From Acidobacteriota bacterium (GTDB lineage: Bacteria > Acidobacteriota > Polarisedimenticolia > J045), in contig JAUZRX010000025.1 of the NCBI GenBank assembly GCA_030949985.1, forward strand, positions 39,478 through 103,477: a stretch of 64,000 nt of DNA, in the 5' to 3' direction. Every line of letters begins with the position of its first letter. The stretch's first letter is position 1. A program made the position numbers and the translations under genes. Positions 48,655 to 58,020 of the stretch are shown here, one piece after another. The notes beneath the pieces are model-generated. The model was not told where the DNA came from, made no database searches, and saw only the letters and a program-made list of their open reading frames with translations.

Positions 48655-49766
48655 AGCACCTGCGCGGCACCGCGGTCGCGCTGCTCGTCATTCTGTTCGC
48701 CGTCGGCGCCGGCATGGCCCGGGACGGCGGGGCCGCGAGCCCGCAGGGCGCTCCGCTCTTCGACACCGACGCCGAGCTGGCGGCTCTCGAAGACCTCTAC
48801 CGGGCGGTGCTGAGCTACCAGGTCGTGCTGGCGCGGGAAAGCGTGGGCCAGGACCTCGCCAGGGCGCTGGTCTTCGACGTCTCCCACTACGTGGACGAGA
48901 TGGATAGCCGCTACGAACTCAGCCGCCTCTTCGTCGACGACCCGCGGATCGAGGAGCGTTTCGCGCGCGTCGTGGCGCGGGCCCACTTGCAGGCGGCCCT
49001 GCTCCACGCCGAGGGCATCGACATGGAAAGTTCCATCCACCACTACCGCCGCGCGGTGGAACTGATGGGACAGGAGCCCTCGGGCTGGGGCGAAGGCCTC
49101 GAATTCTTCGGTCGGCAAGGCGAGCTGCCCGAGGCCACCGAGCTGGTCTACCGCATCGCCCCCGCCGAAGAGGTCGTCAAGCGCCTCGAGCTGTTCTGGA
49201 GTGCCGGCGAGGTCACCCGCTTCCAGGTCCAGGAACTGAGCGCCGCCCAGCGGGCTTCCCTGGCGTTGCTGCGGGTCACGGCGGAAACCGATCCCCACAC
49301 GGAGGCCGTCTTCAACCTGGCCGCCGAGCGCTTCGCGACGCGAGTCCACGGAGGCCGGGAGGACTTCGAAGTGGTGCTCCCGCCCGGTCACTACCGGGTG
49401 GCCTCGGCCGACGGCACCGTACCGGCCACGGACCTCCAGGTGGTCGCCGGCAGCACCCCGGATCCGGTGGTCGTCAACCCCAACACCTTCTCGTTCGCCC
49501 TCAACGATCTGCAGGACGGCTGCACACCCCGGCTGATCCACAACGGCCTTCCCGTCTCCCGGCTCGAGAACCTTCACTACGGCACCTTCGTCGTTCAGAC
49601 CGGCGCCTCCTGCGAGCGGCGGCTGCCGGACAAGATCATCGTCACCCAGCGTTCGGAGGTCACCCTACGCACCGATCCGGAGCGCCTCGACCTGGTGCGC
49701 GACGGTCAGCCGATCCTGCTGTTCATCACCCTCCCCCCCGGGAAGACCCACAAGCTGCGCTTCTGA
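48651..49766 (+). CDS. Exported protein, last gene of the ExbB/ExbD module
   Basis: A 371-residue protein with a signal peptide (about 1-23). An acidic helical region (about 35-170) is followed by a beta-rich C-terminus (about 230-371) containing DFEVVLPPGHYRVASADG, typical of PEGA/carbohydrate-binding-like sandwich domains. No catalytic motif is seen and the family is not recognised. An AAAGGAGG ribosome-binding site overlaps the end of the TPR gene, and coupling by ATGA overlap is clear. Confidence 0.75.
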   Translation: MKHLRGTAVALLVILFAVGAGMARDGGAASPQGAPLFDTDAELAALEDLYRAVLSYQVVLARESVGQDLARALVFDVSHYVDEMDSRYELSRLFVDDPRIEERFARVVARAHLQAALLHAEGIDMESSIHHYRRAVELMGQEPSGWGEGLEFFGRQGELPEATELVYRIAPAEEVVKRLELFWSAGEVTRFQVQELSAAQRASLALLRVTAETDPHTEAVFNLAAERFATRVHGGREDFEVVLPPGHYRVASADGTVPATDLQVVAGSTPDPVVVNPNTFSFALNDLQDGCTPRLIHNGLPVSRLENLHYGTFVVQTGASCERRLPDKIIVTQRSEVTLRTDPERLDLVRDGQPILLFITLPPGKTHKLRF

Positions 49767-49849
49767 CCCGACGGTCACACCGGGCGAACGAGCGGCGTGG
49801 TGCGAGGGGAGGATCTCCGGTAGCGTGAAGGATGCCCCAGGAGGAAGCC

Positions 49850-52630
49850 ATGCGCCCACGGTCCTTGTCCCGGATTTTCGTCCTTCTCGTCACGTTCCTT
49901 CCCTCCGCCGCCCTGCCCGCTCTCGCGGCGGTCGACGAACCCGGCGCTTCCGCATCGGCCACGGACGACGGCTGGCTCGAGCAGCTCCCCCCCCTGCTCG
50001 ATCGTGAACTCTTCTTCGGCGATCCGGAGATCAGCGGGGCCCAGGTTTCCCCCGACGGGCGTTTCATCACCTTCCGCCGGCCCTACAAGGGGCAGATGAA
50101 CATCTGGATCCGGGGCATCGACGAGCCCTTCGAAAAGGCGCGGCCGATCACCGCCGACACCGCCCGCCCCGTCCGCGGCTACTTCTGGAGCCGTGACTCC
50201 CGTTACGTGCTCTACGTGCAGGACAAGGGCGGCAACGAAAACTTCCACATCTACGCCCTGGACCCTGCCGGCGAGCCGGGGCCCGACGGTGTCCCCGTCG
50301 CCCGTGACCTGACGCCGATCGAGAACGTCCGGGCGATGATTCTCAGCCTGCCCAAGAACGCTCCGAACCGGATCGTCATCGCCCTCAACCAGCGCGATCC
50401 CGCCTATCACGACGTCTACACCCTGGACATCGCCAGCGGCGAGAGAACGCTGATGGTCGAGAACACCTGGGGCGCAGCGGCGTTCCTGACCGATCTCGAG
50501 GGACGGACCCGCCTGGGCTGGAGGATGAACGAGGAAGGCGGCGGAGAGATCTTCCTCGTCGGTGGCGAGGCGTCGGGCAAGACGATCTACTCCTGCTCGT
50601 TCGAAGAAACCTGCACCCCGATTCGTTTCCACAAGGATGGCCGGCACGTCTACCTGCGCAGCAACGCCGGGAAACAGGTGGACCTCCAGCGCCTGCTGCT
50701 CTTCGACCTGGAAAGCGGCAAGACGGAACTGGTGGAAGAGGACCCCGAAGGTGAAGTGGACCTGGGAGGCGCCATTTTCTCGGACCTCAGCGACGAGCTG
50801 ATCGCCACCTACTACATCGGCGACAGGACCCGCATCTATCCACGCACCGAGGCCTTTCGACGCGATCTCGACCGGCTTGAGAAACAGCTTCCCGACGGCG
50901 AGATCCGTGTGGGTTCGATGACCGCCGACGAAAGCCTGTGGATCGTGTCGGTGAGCCGAGACGTCAACCCCGGCTCGGTCTACCTCTACGACCGCAAGCA
51001 GGGCAAGGTCACCAAGCTCTACGATTCCCGGCCCGAACTGCCCTCCGAACACCTGGCCACGATGCGTCCGGTACGCTACCCGGCGCGGGACGGCGCGACG
51101 ATTCCCGCCTACCTGACCGTCCCCAAGGGCGTCGAGGGCAAGCGTCTGCCGGCGGTTCTGCTGCCCCACGGAGGCCCCTGGGCCCGGGACACCTGGGGTT
51201 ACGACGGCTTCTCCCAGTTCCTGGCCAACCGCGGCTACGTGGTTCTGCAACCCAATTTCCGGGGCTCCACCGGCTACGGCAAAGCGCACCTCAACGGCGG
51301 CAACGCAGGCTGGGGCACCGGGGTCATGCAACACGACCTGAGCGACGGGGTGAAGTACCTGGTCGACTCGGGCCTGGCCGATCCGAAGCGGGTGGCCATC
51401 ATGGGGGGCTCCTACGGGGGCTACGCGACCCTGGCCGGCCTGGCCTTCACCCCCGAACTCTACGCCGCCGGCGTGGACATCGTCGGTCCATCGAACATCA
51501 TCACCCTGTTCAACTCCATCCCGCCTTACTGGAAACCGATCCGCAAGATGTTCCTGATGCGGGTGGGCGACCCCGACGACCCGGCGGACCGCAAGCGCCT
51601 GATCGAGCAGTCTCCCTTCTTTCATGCGCAACGGATCCAGGCCCCCCTGCTCGTCATCCAGGGCGCCAACGACCCCCGGGTGAAGCAGGCCGAGGCCGAC
51701 CAGATCGTCGTCGCCCTCCGGGAACTGGGTCGCAAGGTGGAGTACCTCGTCGCACCCGACGAGGGCCACGGCTTCGCCGGAGCGCAGAACCGCCTGGCGA
51801 TGTTCGCGGCCATCGAGGCCTTCCTCGCCCGCCATATCGGCGGCCGCTACCAGCAGGAAATGCCCGCCGCCCTGGCCGAGCGACTCGACGCCCTGCGGGT
51901 GGACCCGGCGTCGGTGACCATGCCCCGAACCGGCTCCCTGGCCGAAAAAGCCCGGACCGCCCCCCTGCCCCGACTGGTCCCGGCGGCCATCGTTCCCCTC
52001 GACCAGGCCTTCACGACGATCCTGAAGCTGCCCGAAAACCGGGAACTGAAACTGGAAAGCCGGCGCTCCATCCGTGCCGGCGAGGACGGCAAGAGTTGGC
52101 AGATCGAGTCCCAGGTCAGCGGCCCGATGGGCCAGGGCACCGACACCTACATCCTCGATGCCGAGACCCTGCTCCCCCGCAGCCGCAGCGCCCGGCAGGG
52201 CCCGGTCTCCCTCGACCTGACCTTCACCACCCGGAAGATCGAGGGAGAGATCAAGGCCCCCGGCGGTCCGATGGCCGTCGACGTGGCTCTCGACGCACCG
52301 GTCTACGGCGACGACAGCGCGCTGGCCGCCGTCTTCGCCGCCCTACCCCTGGCCGAGGGTTACGAGGCGACCCTGCGCACCTTCGACGTGCAGCGGCAAC
52401 GCATCCGCCTGTGGTCGGTCGCCGTGGAGGGCAAGGAGTCGCGCAGCACACCCGCCGGCACCTTCGACACCTTCCGCATGCGCCTGGCGGATCTCGACGG
52501 AGAAGGCGGCGGCGGCACCTTCTGGATCGCCACCGATCCGCGGATGACTGTCGCCTACGAGATTTCCCTGCCGACGCCCACGGGCACGATTCCGGGCCAC
52601 GGCGAGCTGCAGAGTTTCGCGCGGCCCTGA
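49850..52630 (+). CDS. Exported S9 family peptidase with an extra C-terminal beta domain
   Basis: A 926-residue prolyl-oligopeptidase-family serine peptidase. ATG at 49850 is preferred to 49832 because AGGAGGA lies 5 bases upstream and a signal peptide (about 1-27) follows directly. A beta-propeller-like region (about 45-390) precedes the alpha/beta-hydrolase domain (about 395-670) with Ser521 in GGSYGGY, Asp in GANDPRVK and His in DEGHGF. The last 240 residues form an additional domain unlike ordinary S9 enzymes. Its pattern ([43 protein letters not shown]) resembles DUF3108-type periplasmic beta proteins. Confidence 0.9.
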   Translation: MRPRSLSRIFVLLVTFLPSAALPALAAVDEPGASASATDDGWLEQLPPLLDRELFFGDPEISGAQVSPDGRFITFRRPYKGQMNIWIRGIDEPFEKARPITADTARPVRGYFWSRDSRYVLYVQDKGGNENFHIYALDPAGEPGPDGVPVARDLTPIENVRAMILSLPKNAPNRIVIALNQRDPAYHDVYTLDIASGERTLMVENTWGAAAFLTDLEGRTRLGWRMNEEGGGEIFLVGGEASGKTIYSCSFEETCTPIRFHKDGRHVYLRSNAGKQVDLQRLLLFDLESGKTELVEEDPEGEVDLGGAIFSDLSDELIATYYIGDRTRIYPRTEAFRRDLDRLEKQLPDGEIRVGSMTADESLWIVSVSRDVNPGSVYLYDRKQGKVTKLYDSRPELPSEHLATMRPVRYPARDGATIPAYLTVPKGVEGKRLPAVLLPHGGPWARDTWGYDGFSQFLANRGYVVLQPNFRGSTGYGKAHLNGGNAGWGTGVMQHDLSDGVKYLVDSGLADPKRVAIMGGSYGGYATLAGLAFTPELYAAGVDIVGPSNIITLFNSIPPYWKPIRKMFLMRVGDPDDPADRKRLIEQSPFFHAQRIQAPLLVIQGANDPRVKQAEADQIVVALRELGRKVEYLVAPDEGHGFAGAQNRLAMFAAIEAFLARHIGGRYQQEMPAALAERLDALRVDPASVTMPRTGSLAEKARTAPLPRLVPAAIVPLDQAFTTILKLPENRELKLESRRSIRAGEDGKSWQIESQVSGPMGQGTDTYILDAETLLPRSRSARQGPVSLDLTFTTRKIEGEIKAPGGPMAVDVALDAPVYGDDSALAAVFAALPLAEGYEATLRTFDVQRQRIRLWSVAVEGKESRSTPAGTFDTFRMRLADLDGEGGGGTFWIATDPRMTVAYEISLPTPTGTIPGHGELQSFARP

Positions 52631-52649
52631 CGCCAGGGCCGCGGCAGGC

Positions 52650-52675
52650 CCCCGCCCCGAGCCCCCGGGGCGGGG
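52650..52675. terminator. Nine-bp GC stem between the convergent S9 peptidase and pyrB genes
   Basis: CCCCGCCCC (52650-52658) pairs with GGGGCGGGG (52667-52675) around an 8-base loop, one base beyond the pyrB stop. It could serve both genes; no T-run is present. Confidence 0.5.
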
Positions 52676-52676
52676 A

Positions 52677-53768
52677 TCAGGCGCAAAGCTCCTGCTGCGC
52701 GGCGAGAATCCTGGAATCGACGCCGAAGAGCCGGGCGATGATGGCGACCCGCATCCACATCCCATTGCGCTCCTGCCGCCAGTACATCACGCGCCGATCG
52801 TTGACGTAGTCCACCTCGATCTCGATTTCGTCCCGCTTGGGCAGGGGATGCAGCAGGCAGGCCGTGGACTTCATGCGAGCGAGGTGCTCCATCGTGAAGA
52901 CGAAATCTTTGGAGGCCGCCTCGTGAGTGCCCGCGGCCAGTTCGTCGTATTCGTCCTGGATGCGAGTCATGTAGACCGCATCGGCCTCGTCGATCCCCTC
53001 CGAGATCGAGGCAATCTTTTTCCACGACACCCCATTGTCGTCAAGGAACCGGAGGATATCGTCGAGCATCTGGTACTTCTCGGGAGCGGCGAAGAGCAGC
53101 TTCACGCCGCTGTAGTTTTTCATCAGGTAGGCCAGGGAGCGCACCGTGCGCCCCCGCGCCAGGTCCCCGACGAGCATGATCGTCTTGCCGTCGATCCCCC
53201 CCTGCTCCTTGAACGACTTCTGCAGGGTATAGACATCGAGCAGGGATTGGGTGGGATGCTGCTTGGTTCCCGATCCGCCCGAGATGATCGGCACGGGACG
53301 CTCCTGCCCATGGACCTCGATACGGCGGTGGGCCTTCATCGCGGTCCAGAAGGCGGCCGCCGCCGCGTTTTCGTCACTGTGGCGCATGACGACCATGTCG
53401 ACGTAGGAGATGAAAGTCCTCACTGAATCGACCAGGCTCTCGCCCTTGGACATCGAGGAGATGTTGATGTCCCGCACCGACATGCGGCTCATGCCGAGAA
53501 AGGCCTGGGCGGTGTTGAAAGACATGAACGTGCGCGAGGAGGGCTGAACGAAGAAGTTCAGCACCATGCGATGGCGAAGCAGGCTGGACATCAGTTCGCG
53601 ACCTTCCGGCACCTTGTGCAGGTCTCGGGATGCATCCGCCAGGCGACAGTAGGCGTCGAGATCCTCACGTGAGAACTGCTGCGCGTAGAGGACACCGAAG
53701 TCCTTGATATAGCCCACTTTGGCTGAATCGGGAAGGGAAAGGAAGTCGGCCAGGGAGATGTCGATCAC
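52677..53768 (-). CDS. pyrB: Aspartate carbamoyltransferase-like catalytic protein
   Basis: A 363-residue carbamoyltransferase. The carbamoyl-phosphate loop is QPSSRTFMSFNTA (a variant of the usual S-T-R-T), followed by KGESLVDSVRT with the catalytic Lys, HPTQSLLDVYT, GDLARGRTVRSLAYLM and HPLPKRDEI, the set expected of aspartate carbamoyltransferase in pyrimidine synthesis. It is about 50 residues longer than the E. coli catalytic chain. It starts at GTG 53768 with AGGAGG 6 bases upstream. No pyrI, pyrC or other pyrimidine gene is adjacent. A related carbamoyltransferase with another acceptor is the main alternative. Confidence 0.88.
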   Translation of the reverse strand: MIDISLADFLSLPDSAKVGYIKDFGVLYAQQFSREDLDAYCRLADASRDLHKVPEGRELMSSLLRHRMVLNFFVQPSSRTFMSFNTAQAFLGMSRMSVRDINISSMSKGESLVDSVRTFISYVDMVVMRHSDENAAAAAFWTAMKAHRRIEVHGQERPVPIISGGSGTKQHPTQSLLDVYTLQKSFKEQGGIDGKTIMLVGDLARGRTVRSLAYLMKNYSGVKLLFAAPEKYQMLDDILRFLDDNGVSWKKIASISEGIDEADAVYMTRIQDEYDELAAGTHEAASKDFVFTMEHLARMKSTACLLHPLPKRDEIEIEVDYVNDRRVMYWRQERNGMWMRVAIIARLFGVDSRILAAQQELCA

Positions 53769-53929
53769 CGCGTACCTCCTCAGGGGGCGCCTGCCACCCG
53801 CGGGCGCCGCCGCCGGCCATCATAGCGGGCCGCTCCCGAACCGTCAGCATCGCCCGCGCCCCCGGGGCCGGAGACGAGTAGACGCCGGGCGCGTCGGAAT
53901 CTAAGTTCCTCCGGGGTGGAGGGACCGCG

Positions 53930-55630
53930 ATGCCGAGCGAGGAAAGACGCCGGCCCGGGCTGGGCTGGCTGGTGCCAGGCAGCTTGCTGGGGCTTGGCGC
54001 CGTGCTGGAGGCAGCAGGCATCGCGAGCTTTGTCTCGGGAGCCCCCCTGGCGCTGCACCTGCTCCTGGTCGTGGCCGGGGTCGTTCTCTTGATCGCGGCG
54101 ATGGCCTGGACCATGGGCCGGGTCCGCTACGCCTACAGCTCAGGCCGCATGCTCGCCGCCGGGGTGGTTCTCCTGCCCGCCGGCGCGATCCTGCACCAGG
54201 CCATGGAGGTGGCGCGCGCCGGTGGTCCGGCCAGTCCCGCCTGGCACCCCCGGATCGAAGCGGGGGGCGATCTCCTGATGATGACCGGCCTGGTCCTGGT
54301 CATCGGCAGCTTCATCCGCGCCCTGCTGGTGACCGAAAGCCAGCGCCGGGCCCTGGAAGTCGAGATCGCCGAACGCCGCGAGGCCGAGGCGCGACTCCGA
54401 CACCAGGCGACTCAACTGGAAACCGCGGCGGCCCGGGCCGAGGCCGGCAATCGCGCCAAGAGCGAGTTCGTCGCCCACATGAGCCACGAGATCCGCACCC
54501 CGTTCAACGGTGTGCTGGGCATGATCGAACTGGCCCTCGACCACGCCGAGGATCCCGAACAGCGGGACTACCTGACCACCGCCCGCCAGTCCGCGGAATC
54601 GTTGTTGATGCTGATCGAGGACGTGCTCGACCTGAGCAAGATCGAGTCGGGCAGACTGGAACTCGAGGAAAAGGAGTTCCCCCTGCTCGAGCACCTGGAA
54701 GCGGCACTGCGCGCCATTTTGCCCCAGGCCATGGACAAGGGCCTGCTGCTGCATCTCGAAGCCCTGACCGACCTTCCCGATTGCGTCGTCTCCGACCCCC
54801 TGCGCCTGCGGCAAGTGCTGCTGAACCTGCTCGGCAACGCGGTCAAGTTCACAGCGAAAGGACAGGTCGTGCTGGAAGCCTCGGCCCAGCCCGAGCCCGG
54901 GGGTCGGTCACGCCTGACCCTGGCCGTGCGGGACACGGGGGTCGGCATCCCGCCGGAGAAGATGCGACGGATCTTCGAGCCCTTCACCCAGGCCGACGCC
55001 TCGACCACGCGCATCCATGGCGGAACGGGCCTGGGACTGACGATTTCCGCCCGGATCGTGGAACTGCTGGGCGGCAGGCTGGAGGTGGAGAGTACGCCCG
55101 GGGAGGGAAGCCGCTTCAGTTTCTCCTTCAGCTGCCCTACGACCCTCGGCGACAAGCCCGGCGCCAGCAGCCTGGAGACCGCGAGCCTGACCGGCGACGC
55201 CTCGGAAATCGGTTCCCTGCGCATCCTGGTCGCCGAGGACAACCCGGTGAATCGCAAGGTGGTCGGCCGCATGCTGGAAAAGGCCGGGCACCGGGTCATC
55301 GAGGTGACCGACGGGCAACAAGCGGTCGATCGACTGGACGAGAGCATCGACCTGGTCCTGATGGACGTGCGGATGCCGGTGATGGACGGCCGCACCGCGA
55401 CCCGCGCGATCCGCGCCCTCGAGCACCACAGCCCCCGCCACGTCCCGATCCTGGCCCTGACGGCCGGCGTCTTCCCCGAGGACCGGGAGGCCTGCCTGGA
55501 AGCGGGAATGGACGGCTTCGTCAGCAAGCCGGTGACGCGCCGCGACCTGCTGCTCGCTGTGGCCAGGGCGATGGAGACCAGTGCCCACATGGGCGCGGGA
55601 GCCGAGGCCCCCGCCCCGAAACAGCGCTGA
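53930..55630 (+). CDS. Membrane hybrid sensor histidine kinase with receiver domain
   Basis: A 566-residue hybrid kinase. Four hydrophobic helices (about 12-34, 40-62, 74-93, 115-133) form the membrane sensor, followed by a coiled coil (about 138-178). HisKA has acceptor His186 in MSHEIRTP; the ATPase domain has [17 protein letters not shown] and GGTGLGLTI. The receiver (about 440-560) has phospho-acceptor Asp479 in [21 protein letters not shown] ribosome-binding site precedes the ATG. No output regulator is adjacent, so the phosphorelay partner is elsewhere. Confidence 0.93.
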   Translation: MPSEERRRPGLGWLVPGSLLGLGAVLEAAGIASFVSGAPLALHLLLVVAGVVLLIAAMAWTMGRVRYAYSSGRMLAAGVVLLPAGAILHQAMEVARAGGPASPAWHPRIEAGGDLLMMTGLVLVIGSFIRALLVTESQRRALEVEIAERREAEARLRHQATQLETAAARAEAGNRAKSEFVAHMSHEIRTPFNGVLGMIELALDHAEDPEQRDYLTTARQSAESLLMLIEDVLDLSKIESGRLELEEKEFPLLEHLEAALRAILPQAMDKGLLLHLEALTDLPDCVVSDPLRLRQVLLNLLGNAVKFTAKGQVVLEASAQPEPGGRSRLTLAVRDTGVGIPPEKMRRIFEPFTQADASTTRIHGGTGLGLTISARIVELLGGRLEVESTPGEGSRFSFSFSCPTTLGDKPGASSLETASLTGDASEIGSLRILVAEDNPVNRKVVGRMLEKAGHRVIEVTDGQQAVDRLDESIDLVLMDVRMPVMDGRTATRAIRALEHHSPRHVPILALTAGVFPEDREACLEAGMDGFVSKPVTRRDLLLAVARAMETSAHMGAGAEAPAPKQR

Positions 55631-55631
55631 A

Positions 55632-55790
55632 TCAGCGTTCGCGGAAGCGGGGATCGTCTTCGTCTTCTTCCCGACCGGGAAGATCGCAGGTGCCGCCGAT
55701 TCAGGTACCGACCCCCGCCTTGGGCAGGACCCAGCGCATCAGCACGATCCAGACCACGAAGAGCAGCAGACTCAGCCAGAAATCACTCAC
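55632..55790 (-). CDS. Candidate small membrane selenoprotein (UGA read as Sec at residue 30)
   Basis: A 52-residue product if TGA at 55701-55703 is read as selenocysteine. GTG start at 55790 has GGGAG 9 bases upstream. Residues 4-23 form one hydrophobic helix (FWLSLLLFVVWIVLMRW), followed by VLPKAGVGT, then U30, and IGGTC with Cys35, so U and C are separated by four residues. The tail is strongly acidic (GREEDEDDPRFRER) and ends at TGA 55632-55634, one base after the convergent kinase. The hairpin at 55666-55683 is placed as a bacterial SECIS. Conventional reading gives a 29-residue single-helix peptide ending at the first TGA. Function is unknown; a redox role is an inference. No selA-D gene is in the window. 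Confidence 0.6.
55666..55683 (-). ncRNA. Candidate bacterial SECIS hairpin
   Basis: Read on the minus strand, TCTTCCC-GGTC-GGGAAGA forms a perfect 7-bp stem with loop GGUC. The loop starts 24 bases after the in-frame TGA at 55701-55703, inside the window used in bacterial SECIS models (about 16-37 bases), with G at both first loop positions. The E. coli fdhF SECIS loop also contains GGUC. The hairpin is in the coding part, as bacterial SECIS elements are. Confidence 0.6.
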
Positions 55791-55915
55791 GCCGGGTATC
55801 TCCCGCGCCGGCCCGCATGCCGGCAATCATCAGATGCACCGTGGCCCTCGAGGATACAGGCTCTCGCTCCGGCCGCCGAAGACTGGCACCATGGCCTGTC
55901 CACCGGGAGCGAACC

Positions 55916-56428
55916 ATGGCCACCATCGTCTACAAGCCCATCGGAGTGATCCGCAGCCCGCATCGACAGCTCGAAGCCATCCCCGTCCAACCGGAGTTCA
56001 GTCGCGGCATCGAGGGCTACGCGGAACTTCGGCCCGACCTGATCGAGGGCCTGGCCGGACTGGAGGAGTTCTCCCACGCCTACTTGCTCTATCACCTGCA
56101 CAGGGTGGAGCAGACGCGGCTCGAGTGCGTTCCCTTCATGGACGACCAGCCCCATGGCATTTTCGCCACCCGGGCGCCGTGGCGACCGAATCCCATCGGC
56201 ATGAGCCTGGTTCGCCTGCGGGGCGTGGAAGGCCCGCGCCTGTTGCTGACGGACCTGGACGTTCTCGACGGCACACCGTTGCTCGACATCAAGCCGTTCT
56301 ACGCCGCTCCCGACCCGGGGGATCCCGTCCACCGGGGCTGGCTCGACCGGGTCCTTCCCGCCGAGCGCCGGCGCCGTGGGCGACGAGACTACCGGGGCCC
56401 TGTCCTTCCGGAGCCCGAACAGGAATAA
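55916..56428 (+). CDS. trmO: tRNA (N6-threonylcarbamoyladenosine37-N6)-methyltransferase TrmO
   Basis: A 170-residue TsaA/YaeB family protein. TrmO methylates N6 of t6A37 in certain tRNAs using SAM. The N-terminus VYKPIGVIRSPH, the hallmark WRPNPIGMS, and the final strand LDIKPFY of this beta-barrel fold are present. GGGAG lies 7 bases before the ATG. It is 13 bases before a PH-like membrane protein, so the three plus-strand genes (to 57162) are likely co-transcribed. Confidence 0.9.
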   Translation: MATIVYKPIGVIRSPHRQLEAIPVQPEFSRGIEGYAELRPDLIEGLAGLEEFSHAYLLYHLHRVEQTRLECVPFMDDQPHGIFATRAPWRPNPIGMSLVRLRGVEGPRLLLTDLDVLDGTPLLDIKPFYAAPDPGDPVHRGWLDRVLPAERRRRGRRDYRGPVLPEPEQE

Positions 56429-56440
56429 TGGCTCCCGATC

Positions 56441-56941
56441 ATGACGACTCCGCTCTACCAGCACACCCAGTCGGGACACCTCGTCCTGTTGGCCATGGCC
56501 GCGATCGTGGCGGCGACCCTGCTGCTCCCGCCCGGGGCAGTTCACCCGGCGATTCGGCTGGCCCTCCCCCTGGGCGGGGCCGCCCTGGCCGGACTCTTCG
56601 GCTGGTTGACCGTCACGGTGGACGGCTCCGCGGTCACGGCCCGATACGGCCTGGGGATGATCCGCCGGCGCTTTCCCCTCGAGCGCATCCAGGCCGTGCG
56701 CACGGTGCGGAACCACTGGTGGTACGGCTTCGGGATGCGCCTGGCGCCCCCTGGCTGGATGTGCGACGTCCGGGGCCTGGATGCGGTGGAACTGACCCTC
56801 GAGGGGGAGCGCAAGTTCCGCATCGGCACCGACCACCCCGCGGAACTGCGCGACGCCATCCGCCGTGCGGTGGAGGCCGCGGGCCGGCGCCTCACCACCG
56901 GACCGGAGGGCGTCCGCACGTCCCGGGAACCCTTCCGGTGA
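56441..56941 (+). CDS. Membrane protein with a bacterial PH-like domain
   Basis: A 166-residue protein with two hydrophobic helices (about 12-32, 36-56) followed by a beta-rich domain (about 57-145). The strand pattern VTARYGLGMIRRRFPLERIQAVRTVRNHWW...GMRLAPPGWM...VELTLEGERKFRIGTDHP resembles bacterial PH-like domains (DUF304/YdbT-type). Function unknown. Its TGA overlaps the GTG of the following small gene (GTGA). Confidence 0.78.
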   Translation: MTTPLYQHTQSGHLVLLAMAAIVAATLLLPPGAVHPAIRLALPLGGAALAGLFGWLTVTVDGSAVTARYGLGMIRRRFPLERIQAVRTVRNHWWYGFGMRLAPPGWMCDVRGLDAVELTLEGERKFRIGTDHPAELRDAIRRAVEAAGRRLTTGPEGVRTSREPFR

Positions 56942-57162
56942 AGTGGCTCGACCGGATCCCCTGGAGCCTGCTGGTGATCGGCAGCCTGACCCTGGGGCTG
57001 GCCCCTTTCCTGCCCGAGCCTCATTTGGCGGAGAAATTGAAGATGCTCGCCGCGGGCGACCTGGAGCGTCCGATCGACATCTTCGACCTGCTCCTCCACG
57101 GCGCGGCCCCGACCCTGCTGGCCCTGCGATGGTTGCGCCGGGTCACGGCCGGGGCAAAGTGA
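56938..57162 (+). CDS. Small two-helix membrane protein
   Basis: A 74-residue protein starting at GTG 56938, overlapping the previous stop. Two hydrophobic helices (about 8-27, 53-68) flank a conserved-looking loop PEPHLAEKLKMLAAGDLERPIDIFDLLLHG. I have seen this layout in small 'hypothetical' inner-membrane proteins of many Gram-negatives; the function is unknown. The long frame upstream in the same phase is not coding. Confidence 0.75.
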   Translation: MKWLDRIPWSLLVIGSLTLGLAPFLPEPHLAEKLKMLAAGDLERPIDIFDLLLHGAAPTLLALRWLRRVTAGAK

Positions 57163-57198
57163 AGGGCGCCCTCCGTACCGCGAAGAGCGCCCGATCGA

Positions 57199-57813
57199 TC
57201 AGCGGATGATTTCTTCGAAGCGGTTGTTGACCGCCTTCCAGTCGACCGTGTTCCACCAGGCCTTGAGATAGTCCGGGCGCCGGTTCTGGTACTTCAGGTA
57301 GTAAGCGTGCTCCCACACGTCGTTGCCCAGCACGGGAATACGACCCTGGCTCAGGGGGCTGTCCTGGTTGGGTGTGCTCATCACTTCCAGCTTGCCTTCG
57401 GGGGTCCAGACCAGCCAGGCCCAACCGCTGCCGAACTGCCCGGCGCCGGCGGTGTTGAAGCGCTCGACCATCGCCTGGAAACTGCCGAAGTCCCGGGCGA
57501 TGGCCTCGGCCACGGGGCCGGTGGGATCGCCCCCGCCACCGGGTCCCATCAGGCTCCAGAAGAGGCTGTGGTTGTAGTGGCCGCCGCCGTTGTTGCGCAC
57601 GGCCGTGCGAATCTCCGCGGGAAGCTGATCGAGGTCGGCCAGGAGCTGGTCGAGGGGCTTGTCCTGGAACTGGGGGTGCCCCTCGAGAGCGGCATTGAGT
57701 TTGGCCACGTAGGCCGCGTGATGCTTGCCGTGGTGGATCTCCATGGTCTGGGTGTCGATATGGGGCTCGAGGGCGTCGGGGGCGTAGGGAAGCTCGGGAA
57801 GTTGGTGAGACAT
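57199..57813 (-). CDS. sodA: Superoxide dismutase, Mn-type
   Basis: A 204-residue Fe/Mn superoxide dismutase. Metal ligands are His27 (HHGKHH region), His82 in the HYNHSLFW block, and Asp/His of DVWEHAYY. The block [13 protein letters not shown] with STPNQDSPL is the pattern of manganese enzymes, where the outer-sphere Gln comes from the C-terminal half. It disproportionates superoxide in the cytoplasm. AGGAGG lies 9 bases before the ATG. It is divergent from the ABC exporter. Confidence 0.94.
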   Translation of the reverse strand: MSHQLPELPYAPDALEPHIDTQTMEIHHGKHHAAYVAKLNAALEGHPQFQDKPLDQLLADLDQLPAEIRTAVRNNGGGHYNHSLFWSLMGPGGGGDPTGPVAEAIARDFGSFQAMVERFNTAGAGQFGSGWAWLVWTPEGKLEVMSTPNQDSPLSQGRIPVLGNDVWEHAYYLKYQNRRPDYLKAWWNTVDWKAVNNRFEEIIR

Positions 57814-58020
57814 CTTGTGTTACCTCCTGCGGGGAGCGCCTGCCCGCGGTCCCGGCCAGGGCCTGGGAGCCAGGCGGAAACGCTCGAAATCTAACGTTGG
57901 CTTGATAGTGGATTACTTTTTCTAGTTTACCCTGAATGCCGCCCCCGCGCACCCGACCCCGCCTTTGGCTTCGCCACGATCTTGAGCGCAGAATGCCCAG
58001 ATGCGGCGGCCGGACGAGCG
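57814..58020. other. Divergent promoter region between sodA and the ABC exporter
   Basis: This 207-base gap has an AT-rich core (about 57887-57935), unusual for the window, which probably contains the promoters for one or both genes. On the sodA strand TAGATT is a possible minus-10. No operator dyad stands out. Confidence 0.4.

Noticed and set aside
55787..56836. Long minus-strand frame opposite trmO and the PH-like membrane gene
   Set aside because: No recognisable domain and in a different phase from the selenoprotein candidate; an antisense artefact.
54781..56937. Long plus-strand frame leading into the 74-residue membrane protein
   Set aside because: It crosses the kinase, trmO and PH-protein genes in another phase; only the part after GTG 56938 has a coding character.
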